Assembly (NCBI GenBank): GCA_029959865.1
Contig: JASCPE010000006.1
Span: 1 to 64,000, forward strand
Length of the DNA stretch: 64,000 nucleotides
Direction of reading: 5' to 3'
Source of the DNA: Microbacteriaceae bacterium PS02070
Lineage (GTDB): Bacteria; Actinomycetota; Actinomycetes; Actinomycetales; Microbacteriaceae
Shown here: positions 53,932 through 62,658 of the stretch, one piece after another
How the letters are laid out: each line of letters opens with the position of its first letter
Numbering within the stretch: position 1 is the first letter of the stretch
Notes under the pieces: model-generated
The model's database searches: none
The model's input: the letters and a program-made list of their open reading frames with translations, nothing else
Told to the model about the DNA's origin: nothing
Position numbers and translations under genes: made by a program

Positions 53932-54795
53932 ATGGCCCGCGCAACGATCGAACCTCCCGAGGCGACGGTGCGCCTGAGCGACGGATCGATTGCGCGGATT
54001 GTCCCGAGTCGCTTCGCCGGAGGATACGAGCTTTCGATCGGCGAGACCCCTCAGTCCCACGTTGATCTGGACGATCCCACGCACCTTCACTTCGAGTACG
54101 TCGCGCGGATGGGCGCGGTGATCGATCAGCTCGGCGAGCCGGGCGCAGCGCTGACTGCCGTGCACCTCGGCGGCGGCGCACTCACGCTCCCGCGGTACAT
54201 CGCCGCTACCCGCCCGGGCTCGCGTCAGCAGGTGATCGAGCTGGAACCGGGCATCGTCGAACTCGTCCGTGAGCATCTCCCGCTTCCGAAAGGGGCGAGT
54301 ATTCGCATTCGCACGGGCGACGCGAGAGAGGTCGCGGCGCGTCTCCCGGAGGGCCTCGTCGGCCGCGCGGACCTCGTCGTCTCCGATGTGTTCTCCGGCG
54401 CCCAGACCCCCGCGCATCTGACCACCGTCGAGTACTACCGAGGGGTGGCCCGGCTCCTCACCGAGAGCGGCGTGCTCCTGGTGAACATCGCCGACGGCGC
54501 GGGTCTTGCCTTCGCCCGCCGGCAGGTCGCGACGATCCAGGAAGTGCTGGCCGATGTCGCGGTGCTCGCCGAGGTGCAGACGCTCAAAGGTCGCCGCTTC
54601 GGCAACCTCGTCGTCGCCGCCTCTCGCGCGCCGCTGCCGACGGAGTGGCTCCCCCGGCTCATGGCCGCGGGACCGCACCCGGCCAAGGTCGTCCACGGCG
54701 CTGAGCTGCGTGCGTTCCAGGGCAAAGCGCGCGTTGCCCGAGATGGAGACGCGACCGCCTCGCCCCGCCCGGCGGACTCCGTTTTCCTCCGATAG
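53932..54795 (+). CDS. Spermidine-synthase-like (polyamine-synthase fold) protein
   Basis: A 287-residue Rossmann-fold protein with an N-terminal beta-hairpin region, AVHLGGGALTLPRYIAATRPG (a variant of the GGGxG motif), ELEPGIVELVREHL, and a central DLVVSDVFSGAQTPAHLT. Family members include true spermidine synthases and uncharacterised methyltransferase-like proteins. The active-site Asp of spermidine synthases (GGGDG/ETDxxV) is only partly conserved, so polyamine synthesis is not assured. ATG 53932 follows GTGGGGG. Divergent from the peptide-binding protein gene. Confidence 0.82.
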   Translation: MARATIEPPEATVRLSDGSIARIVPSRFAGGYELSIGETPQSHVDLDDPTHLHFEYVARMGAVIDQLGEPGAALTAVHLGGGALTLPRYIAATRPGSRQQVIELEPGIVELVREHLPLPKGASIRIRTGDAREVAARLPEGLVGRADLVVSDVFSGAQTPAHLTTVEYYRGVARLLTESGVLLVNIADGAGLAFARRQVATIQEVLADVAVLAEVQTLKGRRFGNLVVAASRAPLPTEWLPRLMAAGPHPAKVVHGAELRAFQGKARVARDGDATASPRPADSVFLR

Positions 54796-54928
54796 ATGAG
54801 AGGATGGAAGGCGCGTTGGCGACCGATTTTTCGGCGCGAACGCTCCCGCGTCGGCGTGCCCTCGACCCGCGATGTCCGTTGCCGGTGAGACTGTCGGTGC
54901 ACGTTGTGTGCCATGGAAGGAGACGACG

Positions 54929-55450
54929 GTGAGTTACATCCTCGGATACGACCCCGAGACCCTGCGCGAGCAGGTCGATGTGCGCCGTTGCAAGGACCGC
55001 CTCGAAGAACTCGGTCAGCAGCGCAGCCTGCCGGCCCTGCTGGAGCGCGTCTGGCTGCTGAAGGTTCTCGGCAAGGCTGATGACGCCCTCGCGATCTCCG
55101 AGCAGTCCGTACGGGTCGCCCGTATGGGGGGCACCCGCAAGGACCTCTTGCGTGCTCGCATTCTGCACGCCTCCGTTCAGCAGGTGCGTGGAGCGTACGC
55201 GGCAGCGCTGCAAGAGCTGTCGACCTGCATCGACGAAGCCGAGGGGCAGGGATGGCCAGCCCTGGCGGCCTTCGCGTACCAGCACCGCGGCAAGGTGTCT
55301 TATGACGCGCAGGACTACGCCTCCGCGCGTGCGGACTTTCGTCGTGCGCTCGCTCTCCGGCAGGAGCTGAACGCCCCCGAAGACCAGTTGGCTTCCACCG
55401 AATTGGCTCTGGACGCCGCCGACCGTCGTCGCAACTCCGTCGCGAGCTGA
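54929..55450 (+). CDS. TPR-repeat protein
   Basis: A 173-residue all-helical protein with about three tetratricopeptide-like repeats, e.g. LERVWLLKVLGKADDALAIS and AYQHRGKVSYDAQDYASARA. GTG 54929 follows AGGAG by six bases. TPR domains mediate protein-protein contacts; partner unknown. Stands 10 bp before the SprT-like gene and probably shares its transcript. Confidence 0.82.
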   Translation: MSYILGYDPETLREQVDVRRCKDRLEELGQQRSLPALLERVWLLKVLGKADDALAISEQSVRVARMGGTRKDLLRARILHASVQQVRGAYAAALQELSTCIDEAEGQGWPALAAFAYQHRGKVSYDAQDYASARADFRRALALRQELNAPEDQLASTELALDAADRRRNSVAS

Positions 55451-55460
55451 CTGGTTCGCC

Positions 55461-55949
55461 GTGTCTGACCTGGTCCGCGTGCGCGAGCACGCCGTCGCCC
55501 TGATCGCCGCCCACCTGGACGACACCTGGACTTTCGACTTCGATCACGCCAAACGACGTGCCGGGCAGTGCGACTTCACTCGCAGACGAATCACCCTCTC
55601 GCGCTATCTCACCGCCCGCTACGACGACGAGACAAACCTGCAGACGCTCCTGCACGAGGTCGCCCACGCCCTCGCCGGACCGGAGGAGGGCCACGGCGCG
55701 CGCTGGAAACGCATCGCACGGTCACTCGGCTACCGGGGTGGTGTCACCCATCGCGGGGAAACAGCCACCGAGCTCGCACCCTGGGTCGGCGTATGCCCAA
55801 ATGGGCATATCGCGTACCGCCACCGCCGCGCGAGCCGCCCTACATCGTGCGCGAAGTGTTCCCGGTCCTTCGACGATCGTTTCCTGTTCGTGTGGAAGCG
55901 CCGCGAAATCTCGCCCGCGACCCGGCGTCTCGCGGTCACCCCGCGCTAG
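55461..55949 (+). CDS. SprT-like zinc metalloprotease-fold protein
   Basis: A 162-residue protein. The zincin motif HEVAH spans residues 65-69, with a third ligand His78 in PEEGHG. A C-terminal zinc ribbon is formed by Cys112/His116 and Cys130/Cys133. Eukaryotic SprT relatives process DNA-protein crosslinks; bacterial SprT-like roles are poorly known. GTG start. Its last 14 bases overlap the end of the convergent ComB-like gene. Confidence 0.88.
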   Translation: MSDLVRVREHAVALIAAHLDDTWTFDFDHAKRRAGQCDFTRRRITLSRYLTARYDDETNLQTLLHEVAHALAGPEEGHGARWKRIARSLGYRGGVTHRGETATELAPWVGVCPNGHIAYRHRRASRPTSCAKCSRSFDDRFLFVWKRREISPATRRLAVTPR

Positions 55950-56583
55950 CCGCGCCGTCGACGAAGGCACCGGCACGCAGTTCCGGAACGACGGTGTCGA
56001 CATCCTGTTCGGCTGCGGCGCGGATGTCGTCGACGAGACCACGCGCGATCAGCTCCTGTCCCGAGCCGCACGCGGTCAGCAGGTGTGTGGTCGCGCGCCG
56101 CAGAGAGCGGAAGGCCTCCGCAGCGACCGCAGCGTCGGGTGAGGAGTGGTCGATACCTCGAGCGGCGAGCGCAGCAATGACTGCGCCCGCACCGAGCTGA
56201 TCCTCGACAGCGAATCTCACCGGCCCTTCTCGTCCGTCGCGCTCCCCCGCGGCGATGACCGCCACCGATACGCGGCCGCCGCGGGAATTCTGCAGCTCTG
56301 AGATGCGCGCAGCCACGGCAGATGCGTTGCGCAGGCATCCCAGGAGCACCACCTCCGAGGACGCCGCGTCGGCCACGGCGGCCCCGTTGAGCGAAACGGC
56401 GTGAGCCGATTCATCGAGCGGAACGCCCTCCCCCGCAGCGAGCCGCGCGGTCACGGTGGAGGAGAACCGCAGCACATCCACCACCACGGTCACATCCGTG
56501 GGTGCGAGGCGACGCATGCCCTCCACTCCCCACTCCGTGCGCACCTGATAGCGCGCTTGATCGAACGAGAACGACGCGGGCAT
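55936..56583 (-). CDS. 2-phosphosulfolactate phosphatase family protein (ComB-like)
   Basis: A 215-residue protein matching the ComB family: TVVVDVLRFSST near residue 32, VLLGCLRNASAVA, VIAAGERDG and AVEDQLGAGAVIA. In methanogens ComB acts in coenzyme M synthesis; bacterial members are widespread without that pathway, so the true substrate here is unknown. ATG start. No ComA or ComC gene is adjacent. Confidence 0.88.
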   Translation of the reverse strand: MPASFSFDQARYQVRTEWGVEGMRRLAPTDVTVVVDVLRFSSTVTARLAAGEGVPLDESAHAVSLNGAAVADAASSEVVLLGCLRNASAVAARISELQNSRGGRVSVAVIAAGERDGREGPVRFAVEDQLGAGAVIAALAARGIDHSSPDAAVAAEAFRSLRRATTHLLTACGSGQELIARGLVDDIRAAAEQDVDTVVPELRAGAFVDGAASAG

Positions 56584-56613
56584 CCGCTCAGCCTAGGGTG
56601 GGAAGCTTTCCGA

Positions 56614-57141
56614 ATGCGGATCAATGTGAAGCTCGTCCTCGACATCGACCCTCACGCGGCATGGCGCGCCGTTCACTCGCCAGCGGCTTTCTCCGAGCTC
56701 TACGGCCCCCTGTTCACGATGTCGTCGATGCAGGGTGACCTGCCGACCACGTGGGAACCCGGATCGGACGTGCCCGTGCGGCTTTCGTTGGCCGGTTCCG
56801 TGCCCCTCGGTGCGCAGCTGATCCACGTCAGCGACCGCTACACGGAAGATGCGCGTGGCAACGTCCGCATCCTTCGCGACAGCGGGGTTCCCCTCACAGG
56901 ACCGCTCGCGACCCTGCGCGTCTGGGACCACCAGATGGCCATCGCGCCCGCGCCCGAAGACGTGTCGAAAACGCTCTGGCGCGAGAGGCTCGTCATCGCC
57001 GGACCCACGGCGCCCCTCCTGTGGCCCGCGCTGTGGTCGATCTGGCAGTGGCGCACCGCTCGCCTGAAGGCACTCGCCCCCACCTGGGCGCACGACCTCC
57101 CTGTCAGCGACGAAGCACCCGATGGTACGGTTCAGCCGTGA
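56614..57141 (+). CDS. Hypothetical protein, possibly SRPBCC-like
   Basis: A 175-residue soluble protein starting MRINVKLVLDIDPHAAWRAV, a pattern resembling the first strand-helix of SRPBCC/START lipid-binding folds. It ends with a Trp-rich helix (LLWPALWSIWQWRTARLKAL). Homology is not secure. It overlaps the S4-domain gene by 4 bp (GTGA). Confidence 0.7.
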   Translation: MRINVKLVLDIDPHAAWRAVHSPAAFSELYGPLFTMSSMQGDLPTTWEPGSDVPVRLSLAGSVPLGAQLIHVSDRYTEDARGNVRILRDSGVPLTGPLATLRVWDHQMAIAPAPEDVSKTLWRERLVIAGPTAPLLWPALWSIWQWRTARLKALAPTWAHDLPVSDEAPDGTVQP

Positions 57142-57359
57142 CGGGACGCATCAACGACATCTCCATCGGCGGCGACAGCATCCGCCTCGGCCAGTTCCTG
57201 AAGTACGCCGGGTTGCTGGATTCAGGTGGGGATGCGAAAGAGGCCATCCTGGATGGATTCGTCACGGTCAACGGCGAGGTGGACCGTCGGCGCGGCCGCC
57301 AGTTGCAGATCGGCGACGTCGTCACCCTGGACGGACGATCCGCGCGTGTCCAGCGGTGA
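57138..57359 (+). CDS. Small S4-domain RNA-binding protein
   Basis: A 73-residue single-domain S4 protein: IRLGQFLKYAGLLDSGGDAK, then VTVNGEVDRRRGRQLQIGDVV. This is the YbcJ/RqcP-like group that binds structured RNA, in some cases stalled ribosomes. GTG start, overlapping the upstream gene by 4 bp. Confidence 0.92.
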   Translation: MTGRINDISIGGDSIRLGQFLKYAGLLDSGGDAKEAILDGFVTVNGEVDRRRGRQLQIGDVVTLDGRSARVQR

Positions 57360-57630
57360 GGCGCCCGAGACGGACGATGCGAGTGCTCAACGACGCACGT
57401 CCTGGGTAACAGCGACGGGCGCACCTTTGACCATCGTTGGTGGCCTGCTGGCCATGGTCTTCGCGCTGCAACCGTGGCGCGTCTGCCCGGAAGACGACGC
57501 GCCCGCAGGGTGTGTGGCACTCCCCCACGACACCGCTGTCATGATGATTGGCATCGGCCTCTTTCTCTTCGGGATTCTGACACTTGTGATCGGACGCTCG
57601 GTCCGCACGGGTGGCGCGTCCCAGCCGTGA
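57346..57630 (+). CDS. Small two-helix membrane protein
   Basis: A 94-residue protein with two predicted helices (about 25-43 and 66-86) separated by a short loop with two Cys (WRVCPEDDAPAGCV). It overlaps the end of the S4 gene by 14 bp. Start GTG 57346 is the likeliest but lacks a clear ribosome-binding site. No family recognised. Confidence 0.65.
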   Translation: MSSGEAPETDDASAQRRTSWVTATGAPLTIVGGLLAMVFALQPWRVCPEDDAPAGCVALPHDTAVMMIGIGLFLFGILTLVIGRSVRTGGASQP

Positions 57631-57646
57631 CGACCGCGCACCGCGC

Positions 57647-58804
57647 TCAGTGGGTGCCGAGAAGGTCGCGGCCGATGATCACACGCATGATCTCGTTGGT
57701 CCCCTCCAGGATCTGATGCACGCGCAGATCCCGGACCACCTTCTCAATGCCGTACTCGTGTAGGTAGCCGTACCCGCCGTGCAGCTGTAGCGCATCGTTC
57801 GCGACGCGGAACCCGACGTCTGTCGCGAATCGCTTGGCCATCGCACATTGGAGCGCGGCATCCTCCGCTCCCTCGTCGATCGCACGTGCGGCATCGCGCA
57901 CGAGCGCCCGCGCTGCGCGAAGCTCGGTGGCCATATCGGCGAGCGTGAACACCACGGACTGCTTCTCGGCGAGGGGCTCACCGAACGTGAATCGTTCCTG
58001 GACGTAGGTGACGGCTCGGTCCAGCGCGAACTGAGCGCCGCCGAGCGAACAGGCGGCGATATTGATGCGTCCACCGTTGAGCCCGCTCATCGCGATCTTG
58101 AAGCCGGACCCGATGGCTCCGAGGACAGCGGAGGCGGGGACGCGCACCTCATCGAGAATGACCTGTCGGGTGGGTTGTGAGTTCCAGCCCATCTTCTTCT
58201 CCAGGGGTCCGAAGGACATGCCGTCGGCGTCGCCCGGGACGAGGAAGGCGGTGATGCCGCGAGCGCCCGGCTCGCCCGTGCGGGCCATGACGACGTAGAC
58301 CGCCGCCTCCCCGCCTCCGGAGATGAACTGCTTGACCCCGGTGATCACATACTCGTCACCGTCGTCGATGGCACTGGTCGTGATCGCTGCCGCGTCCGAG
58401 CCCGCACCAGGCTCGGTGAGGCAATAGCCGCCGAAGTCGGTCATGGACACGAGGCGCGGAAGCCACTGCTCGCGCTGGGCGTCGGTGCCGTACGTATCGA
58501 TCATCCACGCCACCATGTTGTGGATCGAGATGTAGGCCGCGAGGGTCGGGTCGCCCACTGCGAGCTGCTCGAAGATGAGCGCGGCGTCGAGGCGTTGCAG
58601 GCCGGTCCCACCACTGGACTCGCGGACGTAGATCCCTCCGAGTCCGAGCTCGCCCGCTTCGGCGAGGATGTCGCGCGGGAAGATCGCCTGCGCGTCCCGC
58701 TCAAGCGAGCCGGGTGCGATGCGGGCTTGGGTGAAGTCTCGAACCGCCTCGACGATCGCCTGCCGATCTTCGGCGGTCATCGGTTCATTCATCGTCATGC
58801 TCAT
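57647..58804 (-). CDS. Acyl-CoA dehydrogenase
   Basis: A 385-residue flavoenzyme oxidising acyl-CoA thioesters. FAD-binding motif YCLTEPGAGSDAA and the C-terminal signature HGGYGYLHEYGIEK are present; the catalytic glutamate is likely Glu367 in ILEGTNE. Overall it resembles isobutyryl-CoA (ACAD8-type) dehydrogenases, suggesting valine degradation, but substrate is not settled. AAGGGAG lies ten bases before the ATG; in-frame ATGs follow closely. Confidence 0.93.
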   Translation of the reverse strand: MSMTMNEPMTAEDRQAIVEAVRDFTQARIAPGSLERDAQAIFPRDILAEAGELGLGGIYVRESSGGTGLQRLDAALIFEQLAVGDPTLAAYISIHNMVAWMIDTYGTDAQREQWLPRLVSMTDFGGYCLTEPGAGSDAAAITTSAIDDGDEYVITGVKQFISGGGEAAVYVVMARTGEPGARGITAFLVPGDADGMSFGPLEKKMGWNSQPTRQVILDEVRVPASAVLGAIGSGFKIAMSGLNGGRINIAACSLGGAQFALDRAVTYVQERFTFGEPLAEKQSVVFTLADMATELRAARALVRDAARAIDEGAEDAALQCAMAKRFATDVGFRVANDALQLHGGYGYLHEYGIEKVVRDLRVHQILEGTNEIMRVIIGRDLLGTH

Positions 58805-58838
58805 GTGACAACGACTCCCTTGACGTGTCTGCTGACTC

Positions 58839-58857
58839 GCTCACGGTCATTGTGAGC
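58839..58857. promoter_or_regulatory. Small inverted repeat in the acyl-CoA dehydrogenase upstream region
   Basis: GCTCAC, seven bases, GTGAGC: a short dyad in the 177-bp gap between divergent genes, 35 bp upstream of the dehydrogenase start. It could be an operator for a TetR-type regulator, which often control such genes, but none is nearby. Confidence 0.35.
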
Positions 58858-58981
58858 ATGTTGTCCATCGTACGCGGTTCGGCTGAGAAGTCGAGGGAAG
58901 CGATCGTTCCCTCCCTGGACACCTGCTGGTTACCCGTCGTCGGTAGGACTGGGACGTTCACCCGACCCCCGAAGGATCTCG

Positions 58982-61210
58982 ATGACCTCCCGATTCCGTG
59001 CGGGCGCCTCGCTCACCGCCGTCGCCGCCCTGCTGCTCTCCCCACTCGTGCCGATCACGGCCGCGGTCGCTGCACCCACGGACATTCCACGAGTGTCCGC
59101 CCCCGATGCAGCACTCGAACTCAACCCCGCGGGCACGTACGAGACGGGCGTCTTCGATGAGTCCGCCGCCGAGATCGTTCAGGCCTTCGGCAACCGCCTC
59201 TTCGTCGTCAACGCGCAAGCTGGCGTCATCGACGTGCTCGACTACAGCGATCCCACCGCAATCACGAAGGAGTTCTCCCTCGCTTCCGACGGTGTCGCGA
59301 ACTCTGTCGCGATCCGGAGCGATGGGCTCGGGGTGGTCGCGATCGAATCGACCACGAAGACCGATCCCGGTCACCTCGTCTTTTTCGACGCCACCGCCGG
59401 CGATGCCGAGGCCGCACGCCTGGGCGAGGTCACGGTGGGCGCTCTTCCCGACATGGTCACCATCAGCTCAGACGGCTCCTACGCGGTCGTCGCGAACGAG
59501 GGCGAGCCCGCCGACGACTTCTCCAGCGATCCGGAGGGGTCGGTCGGGATCGTCGCCCTGCCCGAGGCGCTCGCCGCTCCGGCGCAGTCGGATGTTCGGA
59601 CGGCGGACTTCCACGACTTCGAGGAGGGCGGCGCCAAGACGCTTCCCGAGGGCGTGCGTGTGTTCGGTCCTCAACCCCACGGCGACGACCTACCGGTGAG
59701 CCGCAACCTGGAGCCGGAGTACGTCACCGTCGATGGGGAGACCGCCTATGTCGCCTTGCAGGAGGCGAACGCCGTCGCCTCGGTCGATCTCGCAACGGCA
59801 GAGGTCACCGAGATCTGGCCGCTGACGGCAAAGGACCACGGCGTGGCCGGGTCGGGGCTGGACCCCAGCGACCGCGACCCGCGCGACGCCTCCACGTTCG
59901 ACATCCGCACCTTCGATGGACTGAAGGGTCTCCCGCTCCCGGATGGCATGACCTCGTACCAGGCGGGCGATGAGACCTTCCTTGTCGCTGCGAACGAAGG
60001 TGACGCGCGCGAGTGGGGCGACTACGTCGAATCCGTCCGCGCAGCAGACCTCGCCGAGGAGGGCTACGGCCCAGTGTGCGAGGGGACCCTCGCGGACCTT
60101 TCCCTTGACGACGCTGACCTCGGCCGTCTCAACGTGACGATCGAGGAGGGCTTCGATGAGGCGCTCGGCTGCTACACGGAGCTGTACGCGTTCGGAACTC
60201 GGTCGTTCTCGATCTGGTCCACCTCGGGCGAGCTCGTCTTCGACTCGGGTGAGGATTTCGAACGCATCACCGCGGAGGCGGCACCGGAGTTCTTCAACTC
60301 AAACCACTCGGAGTCGAACTTCGAGGGTCGTAGCGACGACAAAGGGCCGGAGCCGGAGAACCTTGCCATCGGCGAGATCGCGGGGCGGACGTATGCCTTC
60401 ATCGGTTTCGAGCGCGTGGGCGGAATCATCGTCTACGACATCACCGACCCGGCCGAGTCAGCTTTCGTCACGTACGTCAACAACCGTGACTTCTCGTTCT
60501 CGGTGGAAGACGCCGACGATCAGGCAACGGCGCTTGCCGGGGCGGGTGATCTCGGCCCCGAGGGCATCGCGTTCATCTCGGCGGCCGACTCCGCGACCGG
60601 CGCACCACTGCTGGCTGTCGGCAATGAGGTCTCCGGCACGACGACGCTCTTCGAGATCGTCGATCTGCTCGCGCCCGTCAACGAAAGTCTCCCCCCCCTC
60701 ACCGGCACGCCGGACGTCGGTTCGCGCTTGACCGCGTCGCCCGGCACCTGGAGTGCAGACGATCTCGCCTTCACGTATCAGTGGACGCGCGATGGCGAGC
60801 CGATCCGTGGCGCCACGCGCGCCTCCTACCGTGTGACGGTCGCTGACCAGGGCGCGGAGCTCGCGGTGACTGTCACCGCCACGGACGGCGAGGCGAGCGG
60901 CTCAGCAACCTCTGAGGCCGTGTTTGCCCGCGCGCTGACGGCGGCGACCGTGAAGGCGTCGCCGTTCATCGCGACCTCGCGCACACCGGTGACGGTCACG
61001 GTGCGTCTGCACAGCGCGAAGGGCGTCGTCGCAACCGGCGAGGTGACAGTGCGAATCGGCCGTCAGTCGTTCACCGGTGAGGTGGTCGATGGCGTCGCAC
61101 GCATCGAGGTCGGAAAGCTGTCGCGGGGCACCAAGTTCCTCACGGCCACCTACGGCGGAGACGCTAAAGCGTCACCCGCCATCGGACTCGGCGCACTGAT
61201 CGTCCTCTGA
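58982..61210 (+). CDS. Secreted choice-of-anchor I family protein
   Basis: A 742-residue secreted protein with a signal peptide (residues about 1-31, ending VAA). Residues about 40-560 form the choice-of-anchor I beta-propeller, with SDGSYAVVANEGEPADDF, FLVAANEGDAREWGDY and GPEGIAFISAAD. An Ig-like segment (GTPDVGSRLTASPGTWSADD) and a second Ig-like domain follow. It ends PAIGLGALIVL with no evident sorting signal or membrane anchor. ATG start after AAGGA. Family function is unclear; phytase/phosphatase-like propellers are related. Confidence 0.88.
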   Translation: MTSRFRAGASLTAVAALLLSPLVPITAAVAAPTDIPRVSAPDAALELNPAGTYETGVFDESAAEIVQAFGNRLFVVNAQAGVIDVLDYSDPTAITKEFSLASDGVANSVAIRSDGLGVVAIESTTKTDPGHLVFFDATAGDAEAARLGEVTVGALPDMVTISSDGSYAVVANEGEPADDFSSDPEGSVGIVALPEALAAPAQSDVRTADFHDFEEGGAKTLPEGVRVFGPQPHGDDLPVSRNLEPEYVTVDGETAYVALQEANAVASVDLATAEVTEIWPLTAKDHGVAGSGLDPSDRDPRDASTFDIRTFDGLKGLPLPDGMTSYQAGDETFLVAANEGDAREWGDYVESVRAADLAEEGYGPVCEGTLADLSLDDADLGRLNVTIEEGFDEALGCYTELYAFGTRSFSIWSTSGELVFDSGEDFERITAEAAPEFFNSNHSESNFEGRSDDKGPEPENLAIGEIAGRTYAFIGFERVGGIIVYDITDPAESAFVTYVNNRDFSFSVEDADDQATALAGAGDLGPEGIAFISAADSATGAPLLAVGNEVSGTTTLFEIVDLLAPVNESLPPLTGTPDVGSRLTASPGTWSADDLAFTYQWTRDGEPIRGATRASYRVTVADQGAELAVTVTATDGEASGSATSEAVFARALTAATVKASPFIATSRTPVTVTVRLHSAKGVVATGEVTVRIGRQSFTGEVVDGVARIEVGKLSRGTKFLTATYGGDAKASPAIGLGALIVL

Positions 61211-61219
61211 GTCAGCCAA

Positions 61220-61256
61220 AACGCGCGCCCTCGCTCACCCGGCGAGGGCGCGCGTT
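61220..61256. terminator. Bidirectional terminator between converging genes
   Basis: Perfect 15-bp stem AACGCGCGCCCTCGC / GCGAGGGCGCGCGTT with a seven-base loop, between the choice-of-anchor I gene and the oxidoreductase gene. Confidence 0.88.
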
Positions 61257-61269
61257 GGTGTCTGCGGGC

Positions 61270-62187
61270 TCAGACGAGCGTGACGACGACCTTGCCACGG
61301 ACGTGACCGCCGCGGACGAGTTCGATGGCGTCGGTGAGCTTCTCCAGCGGGAATTCCTGGATCTCGAGCTGGATGGAGCCGTCTGCGAGTCCCGCCGCAA
61401 TCTCCGCGGAGGCAGTGTCAGGCGCCTGCGCTCCGCCGGTGGCGATGACGCCTTCGGGAGCATTCGGTCCGGCAGCGATCGCGGTGATCCGCGAGGGCGC
61501 CACACCGAGTGCGAGGGCGGCCTCTGCTGTTTCCGTGCCCTGCAGGTCTGCGGCCGCGGTGATCCCGTCGGGCGCGATGGTGGCGACGCGCTCGGCGAGT
61601 CCCTCACCATAGGTGACCGGCACGACGCCGAGGCTCGTCAGCCACGGGTGGTTGCGCTCGGACGCGGTGCCGATGACGGTCGCGCCCTGCGCGAGCGCGC
61701 GCTGGACGGCGAATCCGCCGACGCCGCCCGCCGCTCCGCCGACGAGGACGGTGTCATCACCGGTGAGATGCAGCGCATCGATTGCCGCGACCGCGGTGCG
61801 ACCCGCGATCGGAATCGATGCGGCCTGCGCGTCGGTGATCGCGTCGGGAGTGGCGGTGAGGGCGGTGGCGGGGAGCACGACGTAGTCGGCGAGCGCTTCG
61901 CCGCGCTTGCCGCCGAAGACGCGGTCTCCGACGGCGAACTCGGCCACACCCTCACCCACGGCGTCGACCGTGCCCGCGAGGTCGTTGCCGTATCCAGTCG
62001 GGAAGGTCACGCCGAATGCTTCACCGAGGCCGGGGACCTCTGCGATCTTCCAGTCGACCGGGTTCAGGGATGCCGCGGTCACGCGTACCCGCACTTCACC
62101 GGGACCGGGTTCGGGGATCTCACGCTCTTTCACTTCGAGCGTCTCGGGGCCTCCGACAGCTTCCTGCCACACAATGCGCGATGTCAT
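61270..62187 (-). CDS. NADPH:quinone-oxidoreductase-like enzyme (zinc-independent MDR family)
   Basis: A 305-residue medium-chain dehydrogenase/reductase without the zinc ligands of alcohol dehydrogenases. N-terminal GroES-like fold (VRVRVTAASLNPVDWKIAE), then GNDLAGTVDAVGEGV and the Rossmann motif VLVGGAAGGVGGFAVQRA. Likely reduces quinones or enones with NADPH. ATG 62187 starts after AGGAGG. Confidence 0.9.
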   Translation of the reverse strand: MTSRIVWQEAVGGPETLEVKEREIPEPGPGEVRVRVTAASLNPVDWKIAEVPGLGEAFGVTFPTGYGNDLAGTVDAVGEGVAEFAVGDRVFGGKRGEALADYVVLPATALTATPDAITDAQAASIPIAGRTAVAAIDALHLTGDDTVLVGGAAGGVGGFAVQRALAQGATVIGTASERNHPWLTSLGVVPVTYGEGLAERVATIAPDGITAAADLQGTETAEAALALGVAPSRITAIAAGPNAPEGVIATGGAQAPDTASAEIAAGLADGSIQLEIQEFPLEKLTDAIELVRGGHVRGKVVVTLV

Positions 62188-62658
62188 TTCAGTGCCTCCT
62201 TAGGGCTACGTCCACCTGCAACCACGACCCTCCGCCCCACATTCCGCCGTGACGGATTGTTGCGACGCGCGCCTGAAAATCGTGAGGCCACAGGATCGAC
62301 GCCCGTACCCGATGCGACTACGGTGTTCTTCCCCGATTTCCTTTTGCGGGATTGCGAAGCCGTGTTCTGCCTTGACACAATCCCACTTGGTCGCCGGGAA
62401 ACCGAGCGAACCGGCGCCTCTCGCGGCGGTTACAGCCTCTGGGGAGTCCGGTACGACCGAAAACTCGATGTGACAACTTCAATGATGTGTCCGGCGCCAC
62501 CAGCGCGATCGTGGCGCCCGACGTCCCCGACCCCAAGGTCTAGACCCTATCTGGGCGTCAAACGGATAGCGTCTTCCGTCCGCCAGTTCTGGCTGGCCGT
62601 GCGCCGAGAACTCTCGACCACTCGCGCGCTTATCCAATACGCATTGCCTCGGGGTAGC
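62188..62658. other. Non-coding, probably accessory 471-base stretch
   Basis: No frame here resembles a protein. It holds a fragment like the 3' half of tRNA-Phe (62268-62306), and an isolated D-arm-like sequence straddles its right edge (62655-62671). No transposase, recombinase or terminal repeat was seen. Position before two nuclease-family genes suggests the edge of an acquired segment. Confidence 0.5.
62268..62306 (+). other. Degenerate tRNA-Phe-like 3' half
   Basis: CCTGAAAATCG resembles the anticodon arm with anticodon GAA. AGGCC follows as variable loop, then a T-arm: stem ACAGG, loop ATCGACG, stem CCCGT (four of five pairs). The anticodon stem has a mismatch and a wobble, and the D-arm and acceptor stem are absent, so this is not a functional tRNA. 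tRNA 3' halves are common attachment sites for integrating elements; this may be a decayed one. Confidence 0.5.

Noticed and set aside
62184..62378. Small frame with peptide GVDPVASRFSGARRNN
   Set aside because: This peptide type is the antisense translation of a tRNA-Phe-like sequence; it is not a protein gene.
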